A DNA stretch of 64,000 nt from Caldimonas tepidiphila (GTDB taxonomy: Bacteria; Pseudomonadota; Gammaproteobacteria; Burkholderiales; Burkholderiaceae_C): the NCBI RefSeq assembly GCF_003569765.1, contig NZ_QXMG01000013.1, forward strand, positions 1-64,000. The letters are read 5' to 3'. Numbering within the stretch: the stretch's first letter is position 1; every line of letters starts with the position of its first letter. Below the pieces are notes generated by a model. It worked only from the letters and a program-made list of their open reading frames with translations, ran no database searches and was not told where the DNA came from. Of this stretch, positions 1 to 10,556 are shown one piece after another. The position numbers and the translations under genes were made by a program.

Positions 1-30
1 GTCCCTTCTTCTCTGGAACCGCCCTCGCCC

Positions 31-639
31 ATGAAGCTCCTTCCCGCGCCGCTCGCCGCCGCCGCCTTCGCGCTGGCCGTCGCCCTCCCCCTCCCCGCCC
101 TGGCGCAGGCCGCTGCCGCGCCGCCCCCGCAGTCCGCGCAGAAGCTGCTGCCCGCGCAGAGCGAGATCGCCTTCACCAGCCGCCAGATGGGCGTGCCGGT
201 CGAGGGGAAGTTCCGCAAGTTCGACGCGCGCGTCGCCTTCGATCCGAAGAACCCGCAGGCCGCGAGGATCGACTTCACGGTCGATCTCGGCAGCGCCTGG
301 CTCGGCTCGGCCGAGTCCGAGGCCGAGCTCGTCAAGCCCCTGTGGTTCGACACCGCCAGGTTCCCGCAGGCGCGCTTCACCTCGACCACCGTCAAGCCGC
401 TCGGCGCCGACCGCTTCGAGGTCGCCGGGCGGCTGACGATCAAGAACCAGACGCGCGACGTCGTGGTGCCGGTGACGCTTGCTCCTGGATCGGGCGGCGC
501 CACCGTCGCCAGCGGCAGCTTCACGCTCAAGCGGCTGGAGTTCCGCATCGGCGAGAACGAGTGGGCCGACACCTCGATGGTCGCCAACGACGTGCAGGTG
601 CGGCTCAAGCTCGCGCTCGCCGGCGTGCCCGCGCGCTGA
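31..639 (+). CDS. YceI-family periplasmic protein (first of two)
   Basis: A 202-residue YceI-family protein. Known members fold as lipocalin-like barrels that bind polyisoprenoid lipids in the periplasm. Residues 1-25 are a signal peptide (hydrophobic core, then ALAQA), followed by an Ala/Pro/Gln-rich spacer to about 38. The YceI domain fills the rest: the strand around SEIAF, the GKFRKFDARVAFDP stretch near 66 and TIKNQTRDV near 140. A second YceI gene follows after 51 bp on the same strand, so they are probably co-transcribed. The two proteins have diverged; this one lacks the usual Y-x-L-D-P-x-H-T opening that the second retains. No clear Shine-Dalgarno sequence precedes the ATG. The ligand cannot be deduced. 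Confidence 0.9.
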   Translation: MKLLPAPLAAAAFALAVALPLPALAQAAAAPPPQSAQKLLPAQSEIAFTSRQMGVPVEGKFRKFDARVAFDPKNPQAARIDFTVDLGSAWLGSAESEAELVKPLWFDTARFPQARFTSTTVKPLGADRFEVAGRLTIKNQTRDVVVPVTLAPGSGGATVASGSFTLKRLEFRIGENEWADTSMVANDVQVRLKLALAGVPAR

Positions 640-690
640 AAGTTTTCTCTCCCCCCTTTTTCCTTCCTCCACACGACGACACCCTCCTCC

Positions 691-1260
691 ATGAAGAAGA
701 CCCTGCTGATCGCCGCGCTGTCGGCCGCCGCCGCCTCGGCCCACGCCGCCCCGGCCACCTACGCGCTCGACCCGACGCACACCTTCGTCACCTTCGAGAT
801 CGACCACTTCGGCACCTCCACCAACCGCGGCCGCTTCGACCGCAAGGAAGGCAGCGTGCAGCTCGACCGCGAGGCCAAGACCGGGCGGCTCGAGGTCACG
901 ATCGACACCGGCTCGATCAACACCGGCACCGCCCCCTTCAACAAGCACCTGCAGAGCGCCGACTTCTTCAACACCGCCCAGCACCCGAGCGCGAAGTTCG
1001 TGTCGGACAAGCTGGTCTTCGACGGCGGCAGGCTCAGCGAGGTGCAGGGGCAGCTGACGCTGCTGGGCCGCACGCAGCCGCTGACGCTCAAGGCCACGCG
1101 CTTCAACTGCTACCAGAACCCGATGCTCAAGCGCGAGGTCTGCGGCGGCGACTTCGAGGCCACGCTGCAGCGCAGCCAGTGGGGCATGGACTGGGGCCTG
1201 AAGATGGGCATGCCCGACGCCGTGCGCCTCGTCATCCAGGCCGAGGGCGTGCGGCAGTAA
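691..1260 (+). CDS. YceI-family periplasmic protein (second of two)
   Basis: A 189-residue YceI-family lipid-binding periplasmic protein. Residues 1-19 are a short signal peptide (KKT, hydrophobic core, AHA). The mature protein opens with the canonical A-T-Y-A-L-D-P-T-H-T-F strand, and the F-x-x-x-H-F-G-T-S-x-N-R-G-R-F region near 35-50 is typical of the family. Two cysteines (in FNCYQN and EVCGG) lie close together near residue 140-150 and may form a disulfide. Length is normal. It is the downstream partner of the YceI gene 51 bp upstream. Function beyond lipid binding is unknown. Confidence 0.92.
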   Translation: MKKTLLIAALSAAAASAHAAPATYALDPTHTFVTFEIDHFGTSTNRGRFDRKEGSVQLDREAKTGRLEVTIDTGSINTGTAPFNKHLQSADFFNTAQHPSAKFVSDKLVFDGGRLSEVQGQLTLLGRTQPLTLKATRFNCYQNPMLKREVCGGDFEATLQRSQWGMDWGLKMGMPDAVRLVIQAEGVRQ

Positions 1261-1381
1261 GCGCGCTGCCCGGTCGCCGCGGCCCCGGGGATAACCGCGG
1301 CTCACCGTCGGACGTTGCCCGCTCCCGGGCGGCGGGGCGCTAGGCTGCGGGGTTTTGCCTTTGCGCCGTCCCGTTCCCGCC

Positions 1382-2416
1382 ATGCCCCGCCGTCCCCTGC
1401 CGATCGAGCTCGCCCTGCAAGGCGGCGGCTCGCATGGCGCCTTCACCTGGGGCGTGCTCGACCGGCTGCTCGACGAGGAGCGGCTCGAGATCGTCGCGCT
1501 CGCCGGCGCGAGCGCCGGCGCGATGAACGCCGCGGTGTTCGCGTCGGGCCTGCTCGAGGGCGGCCGCGAGGGCGCGCGCGCGGCGCTGCGGCGTTTCTGG
1601 ACCCGCGTGAGCCGCGCGGCCGCGCCGCATCCCTTCGGCGCCTGGAGCGCCCTCTTCACGCCCTGGGGCGCCGACGCGGCGCACCTCTACCTCGACGCGC
1701 TCAGCCGCATCGTCTCGCCCTACCAGCTCAACCCCTTCGACCTGAACCCGCTGCGCGACATCCTCGCCGAGGAGGTCGACTTCGAGCGGCTGCGCCGCGA
1801 CACGCGGCTGCGGCTGTTCGTGTCGGCGACGCACGTGCGCAGCGGCCGGCTGAAGGTGTTCCGCCACGAGGAGCTGAGCGCGGCGGCGGTGATGGCCTCG
1901 GCCTGCCTGCCGCTGCTGTTCCGCGCGGTCGAGATCGACGGCGAGGCCTACTGGGACGGCGGCTACGCCGGCAACCCGCCGGTGATGCCGCTGGTGGCCG
2001 AGAGCCCGGCGCACGACCTGCTGCTGGTGCAGATCAACCCGGTGCACAGCGCGGCGGTGCCCACGCGCGCGCAGGACATCGTCGATCGCATCAACGAGAT
2101 CAGCTTCAACGCCAGCCTGCTGCGCGAGATGCGCACGCTCGCGCTGATGAAGCAGCTCATCGAGAGCGAGGGACGTCCGGGCCAGGACTACCGCAGCCCG
2201 CTCTTCGCGCAGGTCGAGCGGCTGCGCACGCACCGCATCCACGGCGAGTCGGCGCTGCTCGGGCTGGGGCCGGCGAGCAAGCTGCGCACGAGCTGGGACT
2301 TCCTGTGCCAGCTCTTCGACATCGGCCGCAGCGCCGCCGACGCCTGGTTGCACTGGCACGGCCGCGACCTGGGCCGGCGCGCCACGCTCGACCTCGCCGA
2401 GTACCTCACCGACTGA
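1382..2416 (+). CDS. Patatin-like phospholipase
   Basis: A 344-residue patatin-domain serine lipase/acyl hydrolase. Visible elements are the oxyanion-hole glycines in GGGSHGAF (about residue 15), the nucleophile elbow G-A-S-A-G with Ser44, and the catalytic aspartate in W-D-G-G-Y (Asp192). This is the complete Ser-Asp dyad. There is no signal peptide, so it is probably cytoplasmic or peripheral; residues 240-344 are a helical C-terminal extension. The ATG at 1382 puts the patatin core about ten residues from the N-terminus; an in-frame TTG at 1355 would add nine residues with no family support. It ends 10 bp before the permease gene, so the two may be co-transcribed. Proteins of this type act on membrane lipids or stored polyesters; the substrate here is unknown. 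Confidence 0.9.
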   Translation: MPRRPLPIELALQGGGSHGAFTWGVLDRLLDEERLEIVALAGASAGAMNAAVFASGLLEGGREGARAALRRFWTRVSRAAAPHPFGAWSALFTPWGADAAHLYLDALSRIVSPYQLNPFDLNPLRDILAEEVDFERLRRDTRLRLFVSATHVRSGRLKVFRHEELSAAAVMASACLPLLFRAVEIDGEAYWDGGYAGNPPVMPLVAESPAHDLLLVQINPVHSAAVPTRAQDIVDRINEISFNASLLREMRTLALMKQLIESEGRPGQDYRSPLFAQVERLRTHRIHGESALLGLGPASKLRTSWDFLCQLFDIGRSAADAWLHWHGRDLGRRATLDLAEYLTD

Positions 2417-2426
2417 CCGCCCCTCC

Positions 2427-3923
2427 ATGACCGGAATCCTCGCCATCCTCGTCGCGCTGCTGCTGCTCATCTGGCTCGCCTACCGCGGCTTCAGCGTGCT
2501 GGTGCTCGCGCCGCTGACCGCGCTGCTGGCGGTGCTGCTGAGCCCGGGCGCGCCGCTGCTGGCGAGCTACACGCAGGTCTTCATGCCGGCGCTCGGCCGC
2601 TTCATCGTGCTGTACTTCCCGCTCTTCCTACTCGGCGCGGTGTTCGGCCGGCTGATGGAGGTGTCGGGCGCGGCGCAGTCGATCGCGCAGGGCTTCGCGG
2701 CGCTGCTCGGCCGCGAGCGCGCGCTGCTGGCGATCGTGCTGGCCTGCGCGGTGCTGACCTACGGCGGCGTGTCGCTGTTCGTCGTCGCCTTCGCGGTCTA
2801 CCCGATCGCCGCGGCGCTGTTCCGCGCCGCCGACATCCCGAAGCGGCTGATCCCGGCGACGATCGCGCTCGGCGCCTTCACCTTCACGATGACGGCGCTG
2901 CCCGGCACGCCGGCGATCCAGAACGCGATCCCGATGCCCTTCTTCAAGACCACGCCCTTCGCCGCGCCCGGGCTCGGGCTGATCGGCGGCGCGGTGATGG
3001 CGGTGTTCGGCACGCTGTGGCTGATGCGCCGCGCGGCGGCGGCGGCCCGCGCCGGCGAGGGCTACGGCGGCACGGCCCCTGCCGGGCCCGGCGCGGCAGC
3101 GCGCGGGTCGGTCACGGAAGGCGCGCACGTGCTGGCGCCCGCCGGCGCCGAGTCGGACGCCCCTGCGGCGGGGGCTGCCGGCGCAGTGCGCACGGACGGG
3201 GCCGGCGAGGCGCCGTCGCTGCCGCCGCTCTCGCTCGCGCTGCTGCCGATCGTGCTCGTGATCGCGCTGAACTACCTCTTCTCGGCCCATGTGCTGCCGG
3301 CGCTCGACACCGCCTACCTGGCGGCGGCGCCCTACGGCCCGACGCGGCTCGACCAGGTGCTGGGCGTATGGGCGATCATCGCCGCGCTCTCGGTCGCGAT
3401 CGTCGTGCTCGTCGCGCTGAACCGGCGCCGCATCGAGGACCTGAAGGCCGCGCTCGACGAGGGCGCCAGCGCCGCGGTGCTGCCGATCTTCAACACCGCG
3501 TCGCAGGTCGGCTTCGGCGCGGTGATCGCCTCGCTCGCTGGCTTCGCGCTGATCCGCGACGCGGTGCTCGGCATCGCGCCCGGCAACCCGCTGATCTCGC
3601 TGTCGGTCGCGGTCAACCTCCTCGCCGGCATCACCGGCTCGGCCTCCGGCGGCATGAGCATCGCGCTGCAGACGCTCGGCGCGAACTACCTCGCGCTGGC
3701 GCAGCAGGCCGGCATCTCGCCCGAGCTGCTGCACCGCGTCACGGCGATCGCCACCGGCGGGCTCGACGCGCTGCCGCACAACGGCGCGGTGATCACGCTG
3801 CTGTCGATCTGCGGCATGACGCACCGCGATTCCTACGCGGACATCCTCGTCGTGGCGGTGCTGATTCCGATCGCCGCGCTCGCGGCGGTGGTCGCGCTCG
3901 GCACCGTCTTCGGCTCGTTCTGA
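2427..3923 (+). CDS. GntP-family permease (gluconate/organic acid:H+ symporter type)
   Basis: A 498-residue inner-membrane protein with about 12 hydrophobic segments, matching the GntP/CitM-like permeases that import gluconate or other small organic acids with protons. Family-like stretches are the N-terminal ILVALLLLIWLAYRGFSV segment, the TALPGTPAIQN loop near 160 and the TATGGLDALPHNGA-type loop (here AIATGGLDALPHNGAVITL) near 440. Residues about 205-265 form an Ala/Gly/Pro-rich, poorly conserved cytoplasmic loop that is longer than usual. It starts 10 bp after the patatin gene. The substrate cannot be named from sequence, and no sugar-acid catabolic gene is adjacent. Confidence 0.85.
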   Translation: MTGILAILVALLLLIWLAYRGFSVLVLAPLTALLAVLLSPGAPLLASYTQVFMPALGRFIVLYFPLFLLGAVFGRLMEVSGAAQSIAQGFAALLGRERALLAIVLACAVLTYGGVSLFVVAFAVYPIAAALFRAADIPKRLIPATIALGAFTFTMTALPGTPAIQNAIPMPFFKTTPFAAPGLGLIGGAVMAVFGTLWLMRRAAAAARAGEGYGGTAPAGPGAAARGSVTEGAHVLAPAGAESDAPAAGAAGAVRTDGAGEAPSLPPLSLALLPIVLVIALNYLFSAHVLPALDTAYLAAAPYGPTRLDQVLGVWAIIAALSVAIVVLVALNRRRIEDLKAALDEGASAAVLPIFNTASQVGFGAVIASLAGFALIRDAVLGIAPGNPLISLSVAVNLLAGITGSASGGMSIALQTLGANYLALAQQAGISPELLHRVTAIATGGLDALPHNGAVITLLSICGMTHRDSYADILVVAVLIPIAALAAVVALGTVFGSF

Positions 3924-4073
3924 GCCGCCGCGCCCCCCGGCCCGGGGGAAGGCCCCACACGGCCACGGGCCAAGCCGGGCGTGGCCGTGGCGGCCCGCCG
4001 CTAGCATGCGGGCCCGCCGCCCGCCCGGCGTCCGTCCGGCTGGCGCCCCGAGAAAACAGCTGTTGCACCACGA

Positions 4074-4829
4074 ATGACTCTTGCGCCCCTTGCCGTCCGC
4101 AGCCTGCGCGCCGCGGTCGCGGCCTTCCTGCTCGCCGCGTCGACCACCCCCCATGCCGCCGGCTTCGCGGACTGCCGGCAGTTCTTCCCCGGCGAGCCGC
4201 CGCGCCTGACGGCCGCGAAGGTGCACAAGCCGCGCGAGCTCTGCTACGACGCCTTCGCGGTGCTGCATTCCGGCCAGAGCAAGACGCCGGTCTACGTCGT
4301 CGAGCGCCTGACGCGCGAGCAGCTGCTCGACGCCGACGACGAGAAGCGCACCAACCGCTTCTTCGCCGACGCGCGGCTGCCTTCGGCCGAACGCGCGCAG
4401 CTCGAGGACTACAAGGGCAGCGGCTACGACCGCGGCCACATGGCGCCCGCGGCCGACATGCCGACCGCGCGGGCGATGGCGCAGAGCTTCTCGCTCGCGA
4501 ACATGGTGCCGCAGTCGCGCGTCAACAACCAGCGCGCCTGGGCCGGCATCGAGCGCGCCACGCGCAGCTACGCGATGCGCGCCGCCGGCCCGGTCCACGT
4601 GTTCAGCGGCCCGGTCTTCGCGAGCCAGCCGCCGCAGACCATCGGCCCCGGCCGGGTCTGGGTGCCGACGCACCTGTTCAAGCTGGTGTACGACGCGCGC
4701 GAGAACCGCGCCTGGGCGCACTGGATCGAGAACACCGACCATGCGAAGGCCGGCAAGCCGATCTCCTACGAGGAGCTGGTGCGGCGCACCGGCATCGAGT
4801 TCCTGCCCGGGCTGAAGGTGCGCCACTGA
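4074..4829 (+). CDS. Secreted DNA/RNA non-specific endonuclease
   Basis: A 251-residue NUC1-type (beta-beta-alpha metal) nuclease that cuts DNA and RNA without sequence preference. Residues 1-28 are a signal peptide, so it acts in the periplasm or outside the cell. The catalytic D-R-G-H is at residues 119-122, with His122 as general base. The metal-binding Asn lies in the following N-M-V-P-Q...N-N-Q-x-A-W segment, which ends in the WAGIE helix. The family core is complete. It may serve nutrient scavenging or defence against free DNA; no immunity gene or secretion system is adjacent. It is convergent with the DASS transporter gene, 21 bp away. Confidence 0.92.
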   Translation: MTLAPLAVRSLRAAVAAFLLAASTTPHAAGFADCRQFFPGEPPRLTAAKVHKPRELCYDAFAVLHSGQSKTPVYVVERLTREQLLDADDEKRTNRFFADARLPSAERAQLEDYKGSGYDRGHMAPAADMPTARAMAQSFSLANMVPQSRVNNQRAWAGIERATRSYAMRAAGPVHVFSGPVFASQPPQTIGPGRVWVPTHLFKLVYDARENRAWAHWIENTDHAKAGKPISYEELVRRTGIEFLPGLKVRH

Positions 4830-4850
4830 GGCGCCCGGGCGGCGGCGCGC

Positions 4851-6233
4851 TCACATCGCCGCGCGCATCACGCCGGTGACGACGACGATGCACACCAGGT
4901 TGAGCACCAGCCCGCAGCGCATCATCAGCCGCTGCGGCACCTGCCCGGTGCCGTAGGCGATCGCGTTGGGGGGCGTTGCCACCGGCAGCATGAAGGCGCA
5001 GGACGCGCTCACCGCGATCGCCGCCGACAGCAGCACCGGCGGCAGCCCCAGCTCGGCGCTGACGCTGACGAAGATCGGCACCAGCAGCGCCGCGCTCGCG
5101 GTGTTGCTGACAAGCTCGGTGAGCATCACGACGAAGGCGACCACCGCCAGCAGCAGCACCAGCAGCGAGGCGCCCTGCACCCAGCCGACGAGCTGCTGCG
5201 CGAGGAACTTGCTCGCGCCGGTCGAGCCCATCATCTGGCTCAGCGCCAGCCCGCCGCCGAACAGCAGCAGCACGCCCCAGTGCGTGCCCTCCTCGATGTC
5301 GCGCCAGGAGACGGTGCGCGTGACGCACAGCGCGAAGATCGCCGCGAGCGCCACCACCGAGTCGAAGTCGCCCGCGATGCCGAGCGCGGCCGACAGCGGC
5401 CCGCCGCCCACCCAGCCCGCCACCGTCAGCGCGAAGATCAGCAGCGCCATCGCGCGCCCGCGGCTCCACTCGAACCTCGTCGGCGGCACCTCGATGCGCC
5501 CGGCCAGCGGCGGGCGCAGCACCAGCCACAGCACGCCCACCATCAGCGGCAGCAGCAGCGCCACCAGCGGCAGCCCGATGCGCAGCCATTCGGCGAAGCT
5601 GATGCCCGCCTGCGCCGCGGCGATCGCGTTCGGCGGGCTGCCCACCAGCGTGCCGATGCCGCCGATGCTTGCCGCGTAGGCGAGGCCGAGCAGCACGAAG
5701 ACGTAGGCGCGCGGCCCGGGCCTCGTCGCGCCGCTGTTGAGCAGGCCGAGCGCGAGCGGCAGCATCATCGCCGCGGCGGCGGTGTTGCTGATCCACATCG
5801 ACAGCAGCGCGGTGATCGCGAACAGCAGCAGCGCCGCGACCGCGAGCCGCTCGCCCGCGAGCCGCAGCACGGCGGCGGCGAGCAGCCGGTCCAGCCCGTG
5901 GCGGATCAGGGCGCTCGCGAGCGCGAAGCCGCCGAGGAACAGGAAGATGATCGGGTTCGCGAACGAGGCCAGCGCCTCGCGCGTGGTGAACACCCCGGCG
6001 AGCACGCAGGCCAGCGGCACCAGCAGCGCGGTGACGGTCAGGTCGAGCGCCTCGGTGAGCCACAGGCTCGCGATCAGCACGAACAGCGTCAGCCCGGTGC
6101 GCAGCTGCGGCTGCTCGGGCCCGAACGCCCAGGTCAGCGCGGCGAGCACGGCGCACAGCGCCAGCCAGGGCAGGCGCGACACCGCGGGGGACGGGGGCGG
6201 GCGGCGGTCCGCATCGGCATCGTCGGGGCTCAT
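4851..6233 (-). CDS. DASS/SLC13-family sodium-anion symporter
   Basis: A 460-residue membrane transporter of the divalent anion:Na+ symporter family (dicarboxylates, sulfate and similar anions). The two inverted-repeat ion-binding signatures are visible: W-I-S-N-T-A-A-A-A-M-M-L-P near 145, paired with L-V-S-N-T-A-S-A-A-L-L-V-P near 385. Their partner loops are G-S-P-P-N-A-I-A near 195 and A-T-P-P-N-A-I-A-Y-G near 430. About 11 hydrophobic segments follow a 20-residue polar, Pro-rich N-terminus. Length is typical. It is divergent from ravA, with 94 bp between start codons. The anion cannot be specified. Confidence 0.9.
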   Translation of the reverse strand: MSPDDADADRRPPPSPAVSRLPWLALCAVLAALTWAFGPEQPQLRTGLTLFVLIASLWLTEALDLTVTALLVPLACVLAGVFTTREALASFANPIIFLFLGGFALASALIRHGLDRLLAAAVLRLAGERLAVAALLLFAITALLSMWISNTAAAAMMLPLALGLLNSGATRPGPRAYVFVLLGLAYAASIGGIGTLVGSPPNAIAAAQAGISFAEWLRIGLPLVALLLPLMVGVLWLVLRPPLAGRIEVPPTRFEWSRGRAMALLIFALTVAGWVGGGPLSAALGIAGDFDSVVALAAIFALCVTRTVSWRDIEEGTHWGVLLLFGGGLALSQMMGSTGASKFLAQQLVGWVQGASLLVLLLAVVAFVVMLTELVSNTASAALLVPIFVSVSAELGLPPVLLSAAIAVSASCAFMLPVATPPNAIAYGTGQVPQRLMMRCGLVLNLVCIVVVTGVMRAAM

Positions 6234-6327
6234 GGCCCGAGCATAGGAGCTTGCCGGGGATCAAGGGGCGGTGCCCGCACGGCGCTGCGAGATTGACCGC
6301 CCGGGGGCGCTGTGATGACATTGCCGC

Positions 6328-7716
<1,389 letters not shown>

Positions 7717-7744
7717 GCCGGGGGCGAGCGGGGCGCGGCGGCTC

Positions 7745-8752
7745 TCAGTCGAAGGGGATCGGCCGCGGCGTCGCGTTGCTTGACGGCGGCAGGATCGGCA
7801 GCCTGAAGCTCGGCTGATCGCCGGTGAGCGTCTTCAGGAAGGCGACGATCTTCGCGTTCTCGTCGGAGGTGAAGACGCGGCCGAGCTGCAGCCGGCCCAT
7901 CGTGTTGACCGCCTGCTCGAGCGTGTCGGCGCCGCCGTCGTGGAAGTACGGGTAGGTCAGCTCGACGTTGCGCAGCGTCGGCACCTTGAAGTTGAAGCGG
8001 TCGGCGTCCTTGCCGGTGATCTCGGAGCGGCCCTTGGCGTCGCTCGCGGCCTGGTAGGGCTCGACCACGCCCATCTTCTGGAAGGAGTTGCCGCCCACCG
8101 CCGGGCCGTTGTGGCAGGCGACGCAGCCGCTCTCCTTGAAGAGCCTGTAGCCGGCGAGCTCGTTCGGGCTCAGCGCGGTCTTGTCGCCCTTGAGCCACTT
8201 GTCGAAGCGCGAGTTCGGCGTCACGAGCGTCTCCTCGAACTCGGCGATCGCGCGGGTGATGCGGTCGATGTCGATCGCGTCGCTGCCGAAGGCCTGCCGG
8301 AACTCGGCGCGGTACTGCGGGATCGAGGCGAGCACCTCGACGGCGAGCTCGTGCGTGAAGGCCATCTCGCCGGGGTTGGCGATCGGACCGCCCGCCTGCT
8401 CCTTCAGGTTCTTCGCGCGCCCGTCCCAGAACTGCGCCAGGTTCAGGCTCGAGTTCAGCACGGTGGGCGCGTTGATCGGGCCCTTCTGCCAGTTGTGGCC
8501 GATCGAGGTGCGCAGGTTGTCGCTGCCGCCCATGCTCAGGTTGTGGCAGGAGTTGCAGGAGATGAAGCCGGACTTGGACAGGCGCGGATCGAAGTACAGC
8601 TTCTTGCCCAGCTCGACCAGCCGGGCGTCCTGCCCCTTGGCGGGCTGGATGGGGCTGATCGGTTCCTTGGCGGCCGGGGCCGTGCTGCCGATCGCGGGCG
8701 ACAGCGCCATCAGCACGCCGGCGAGGGCCGCGGCTGCAGTGCTCAGCTTCAT
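7745..8752 (-). CDS. Di-haem cytochrome c peroxidase (CcpA/MauG family)
   Basis: A 335-residue periplasmic bacterial cytochrome c peroxidase that reduces H2O2 to water with electrons from small cytochromes. Residues 1-24 are a signal peptide. Two c-type haem sites are present: C-N-S-C-H at 66-70 (peroxidatic domain) and C-V-A-C-H at 210-214 (electron-transferring domain). The linker carries NAPTVLN, FWDGR and PTLRNVELTYPYFHDGG, all family hallmarks. The ATG at 8752 follows GGAGAA by 6 nt and opens a signal peptide; upstream in-frame starts give only low-complexity sequence. It is convergent with ravA (28 bp apart). It probably detoxifies peroxide in the periplasm, complementing the cytoplasmic catalase at 31266. 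Confidence 0.93.
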   Translation of the reverse strand: MKLSTAAAALAGVLMALSPAIGSTAPAAKEPISPIQPAKGQDARLVELGKKLYFDPRLSKSGFISCNSCHNLSMGGSDNLRTSIGHNWQKGPINAPTVLNSSLNLAQFWDGRAKNLKEQAGGPIANPGEMAFTHELAVEVLASIPQYRAEFRQAFGSDAIDIDRITRAIAEFEETLVTPNSRFDKWLKGDKTALSPNELAGYRLFKESGCVACHNGPAVGGNSFQKMGVVEPYQAASDAKGRSEITGKDADRFNFKVPTLRNVELTYPYFHDGGADTLEQAVNTMGRLQLGRVFTSDENAKIVAFLKTLTGDQPSFRLPILPPSSNATPRPIPFD

Positions 8753-9343
8753 TGCTTGTTCTCCATGGGGGGTTGAGGACGCCGGCCCGGCGCCGCGCCG
8801 CGTCTTCTCAGGGGCGGCCGGCCGCGAGCCCGGTTGCCGCCCGCGGGGGCGGGCGGGAATGCATTGTTCCGGCGCGGCCCCCGCCGCGACCTTGCCGCAC
8901 GTCAACAAGCCGGCGCCCCTGGCGCGGGCAAGACCCGCAGGACTTGACGCAACCCAAGGCACGCGGCGTCGGCGATCTTTTTTCATGCCCGCCCCCCTGC
9001 GGCAGGGGAGTTTGCAGTCGGCCCTTTTTTCCTTCCCGGATGCCGCCCCACATTCACGGGAGGGGCGCACGGCAAATGCTTTTTCGCGGCCGCCCGCTTG
9101 GCCTGAAAAGTCCCGTGGCCTTTATTCCCAGGACAGGGCGCCCGGTGCGGCCCCCTGGCGGCGCAGAATGAACGGCAGGTTTTTCCGCCTTCCCTCCCGA
9201 ATTTCAAGGCCCTACAGAAAATATCAGACGACACGCCGGGTCTCTGTTTTCGAAACCATCTGATGCCCCCGAGAACCGGGGAGTTACATCAAAGGTCCCC
9301 TCATCAAAATGACTTAACCCGTCACATTCATGGGAGGTTTTTT
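8753..9343. promoter_or_regulatory. Divergent intergenic region, peroxidase/lipoprotein
   Basis: This 591-bp stretch between the divergent peroxidase and lipoprotein starts holds no convincing gene. Short frames here are GC-driven. The right part (about 9165-9343) is clearly richer in A and T than its surroundings and probably carries the lipoprotein promoter. Visible elements are a C-C-C-C-T-G/C-A-G-G-G-G hairpin near 8996-9010, the palindromic core TTTCGAAA near 9248-9255, and two direct copies of CATCAAA 16 bp apart near 9287-9309. The latter resemble halves of Fnr-type sites but are not arranged as a palindrome. No consensus -35/-10 pair could be fixed. Confidence 0.5.
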
Positions 9344-10339
9344 ATGTACGGCATCAAGACTCTTTCCGCTGCGGTAATCGCGGCTTGCATGCTGGCTGCC
9401 TGCGGCGGCGGTGGCGGCGGCGATACCCCGAACAACGAGCCGACCGGAGGCAGCCAGACCGGGGGCGGCACCGGCACCGGCGGAGGCACGGACGGCGGCA
9501 CCGGCGGCGGCACCGGCGGCAACGCGCAACCCGGCGACGCGATCAAGGGCGTCTGGACCGGCACCACCACCTCGCAAGTCGGCCCCCGCGCGCTGATCTG
9601 GGACACCACCACCGTCGCGCTGGAGAATGGCCGCTCCCTCACGATGACCTCGGAGTTCTATACCTCCACCACCACCAACGCGCCGGAGCGCAACCTGATC
9701 GGCGGCGTGGTGGTGGGCCAGGGAACCGCGGCGAACGGGAGCTACTCGTTCGAGAACGGCCGTGATTTCCCGTTCGAGGACGTCACGCCGGAATGGCGCG
9801 AGCGCCCTGCTTCGCTGAGCGCGTCCTACACGTCCCAGAACACCCTCAACGGCAGCATCACCTCTCCGGAAACGCCCGTCCGTAATTTCACCAGCAATTA
9901 CGCCCCGCGCTATAACGGCGCCGCCAGCCTCGGCGACCTGGATAATGTTTTCAACAACCCGAGCCAGCGCAGCATCCAGGGCTTTTTCTATACCGCCAAT
10001 CCCAATGGCGGCTCGATCCGCACGGAGGTGCAACTGGTGGTCGGCACCGATGGAACGCTGAGCTCCAGGGCGGCGGCTCCCTCCTGCCAGGTCTCCGGCT
10101 CCCTGACGCCGCGCACCGACATGCGGGTGTTCGACGCCAACCTCACCTTCGGTGCCGGCAACTGCCCCTATCCGTCCGGCACGACGCTCACCGGCGCCGC
10201 CTTCCTCAAGAGCACGGTGGCCACGACGCGCAACGCACAGCCGGTCGAGAATCGCTTCCACCTGGTGGCGGCGAACGCCGGGCAGACCCAGGCGACGGTC
10301 TTCGCGCAGGTCCTGCTGGCGGACGCGCCGCAGCAGTAA
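9344..10339 (+). CDS. Putative lipoprotein with Gly/Thr-rich linker, function unknown
   Basis: A 331-residue protein with a lipoprotein signal: residues 1-20 are a hydrophobic leader ending in the lipobox M-L-A-A-C, with Cys21 as lipidation site. Next come six glycines and a Gly/Thr-rich linker to about residue 66 made of short GGGT-like repeats. The remaining 260 residues are rich in Thr, Ser, Asn and aromatics, suggesting an extracellular beta-rich fold that opens with KGVWTG. Two cysteines near 250 and 275 could pair. The ATG at 9344 follows GGGAGG by 6 nt; upstream in-frame starts would bury the signal peptide. Codon use is less GC-biased than in its neighbours (many third-position A/T codons, as in YTANPN), which may indicate acquisition or low expression. 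I do not recognise the family. Confidence 0.75.
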   Translation: MYGIKTLSAAVIAACMLAACGGGGGGDTPNNEPTGGSQTGGGTGTGGGTDGGTGGGTGGNAQPGDAIKGVWTGTTTSQVGPRALIWDTTTVALENGRSLTMTSEFYTSTTTNAPERNLIGGVVVGQGTAANGSYSFENGRDFPFEDVTPEWRERPASLSASYTSQNTLNGSITSPETPVRNFTSNYAPRYNGAASLGDLDNVFNNPSQRSIQGFFYTANPNGGSIRTEVQLVVGTDGTLSSRAAAPSCQVSGSLTPRTDMRVFDANLTFGAGNCPYPSGTTLTGAAFLKSTVATTRNAQPVENRFHLVAANAGQTQATVFAQVLLADAPQQ

Positions 10340-10556
10340 GCCCGGGCGCCACGACGGGACCGGCCGGGCGCCTGCAAGGGCGTGCCACACCGGCCCGTCG
10401 ATCTCCCCGCCCCGTGAGCTTCACGGCAGTCCCCGCCCTGTAGCGGAGACTGCGTGCAGCCCGGGGCTCCTTGCATTGGGGAGGGGAGGGAAATGGCCCG
10501 CCGCGAGCCGCCCCGGCGGCTTGCCCTGCGTGGGCGGGCAGATCGAGAATCGCCGC

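Noticed and set aside
2628-4826. A 732-codon minus-strand open frame
   Set aside because: It is antisense to the GntP permease and nuclease genes and consists of Arg/Ala/Gly-rich sequence without recognisable features.
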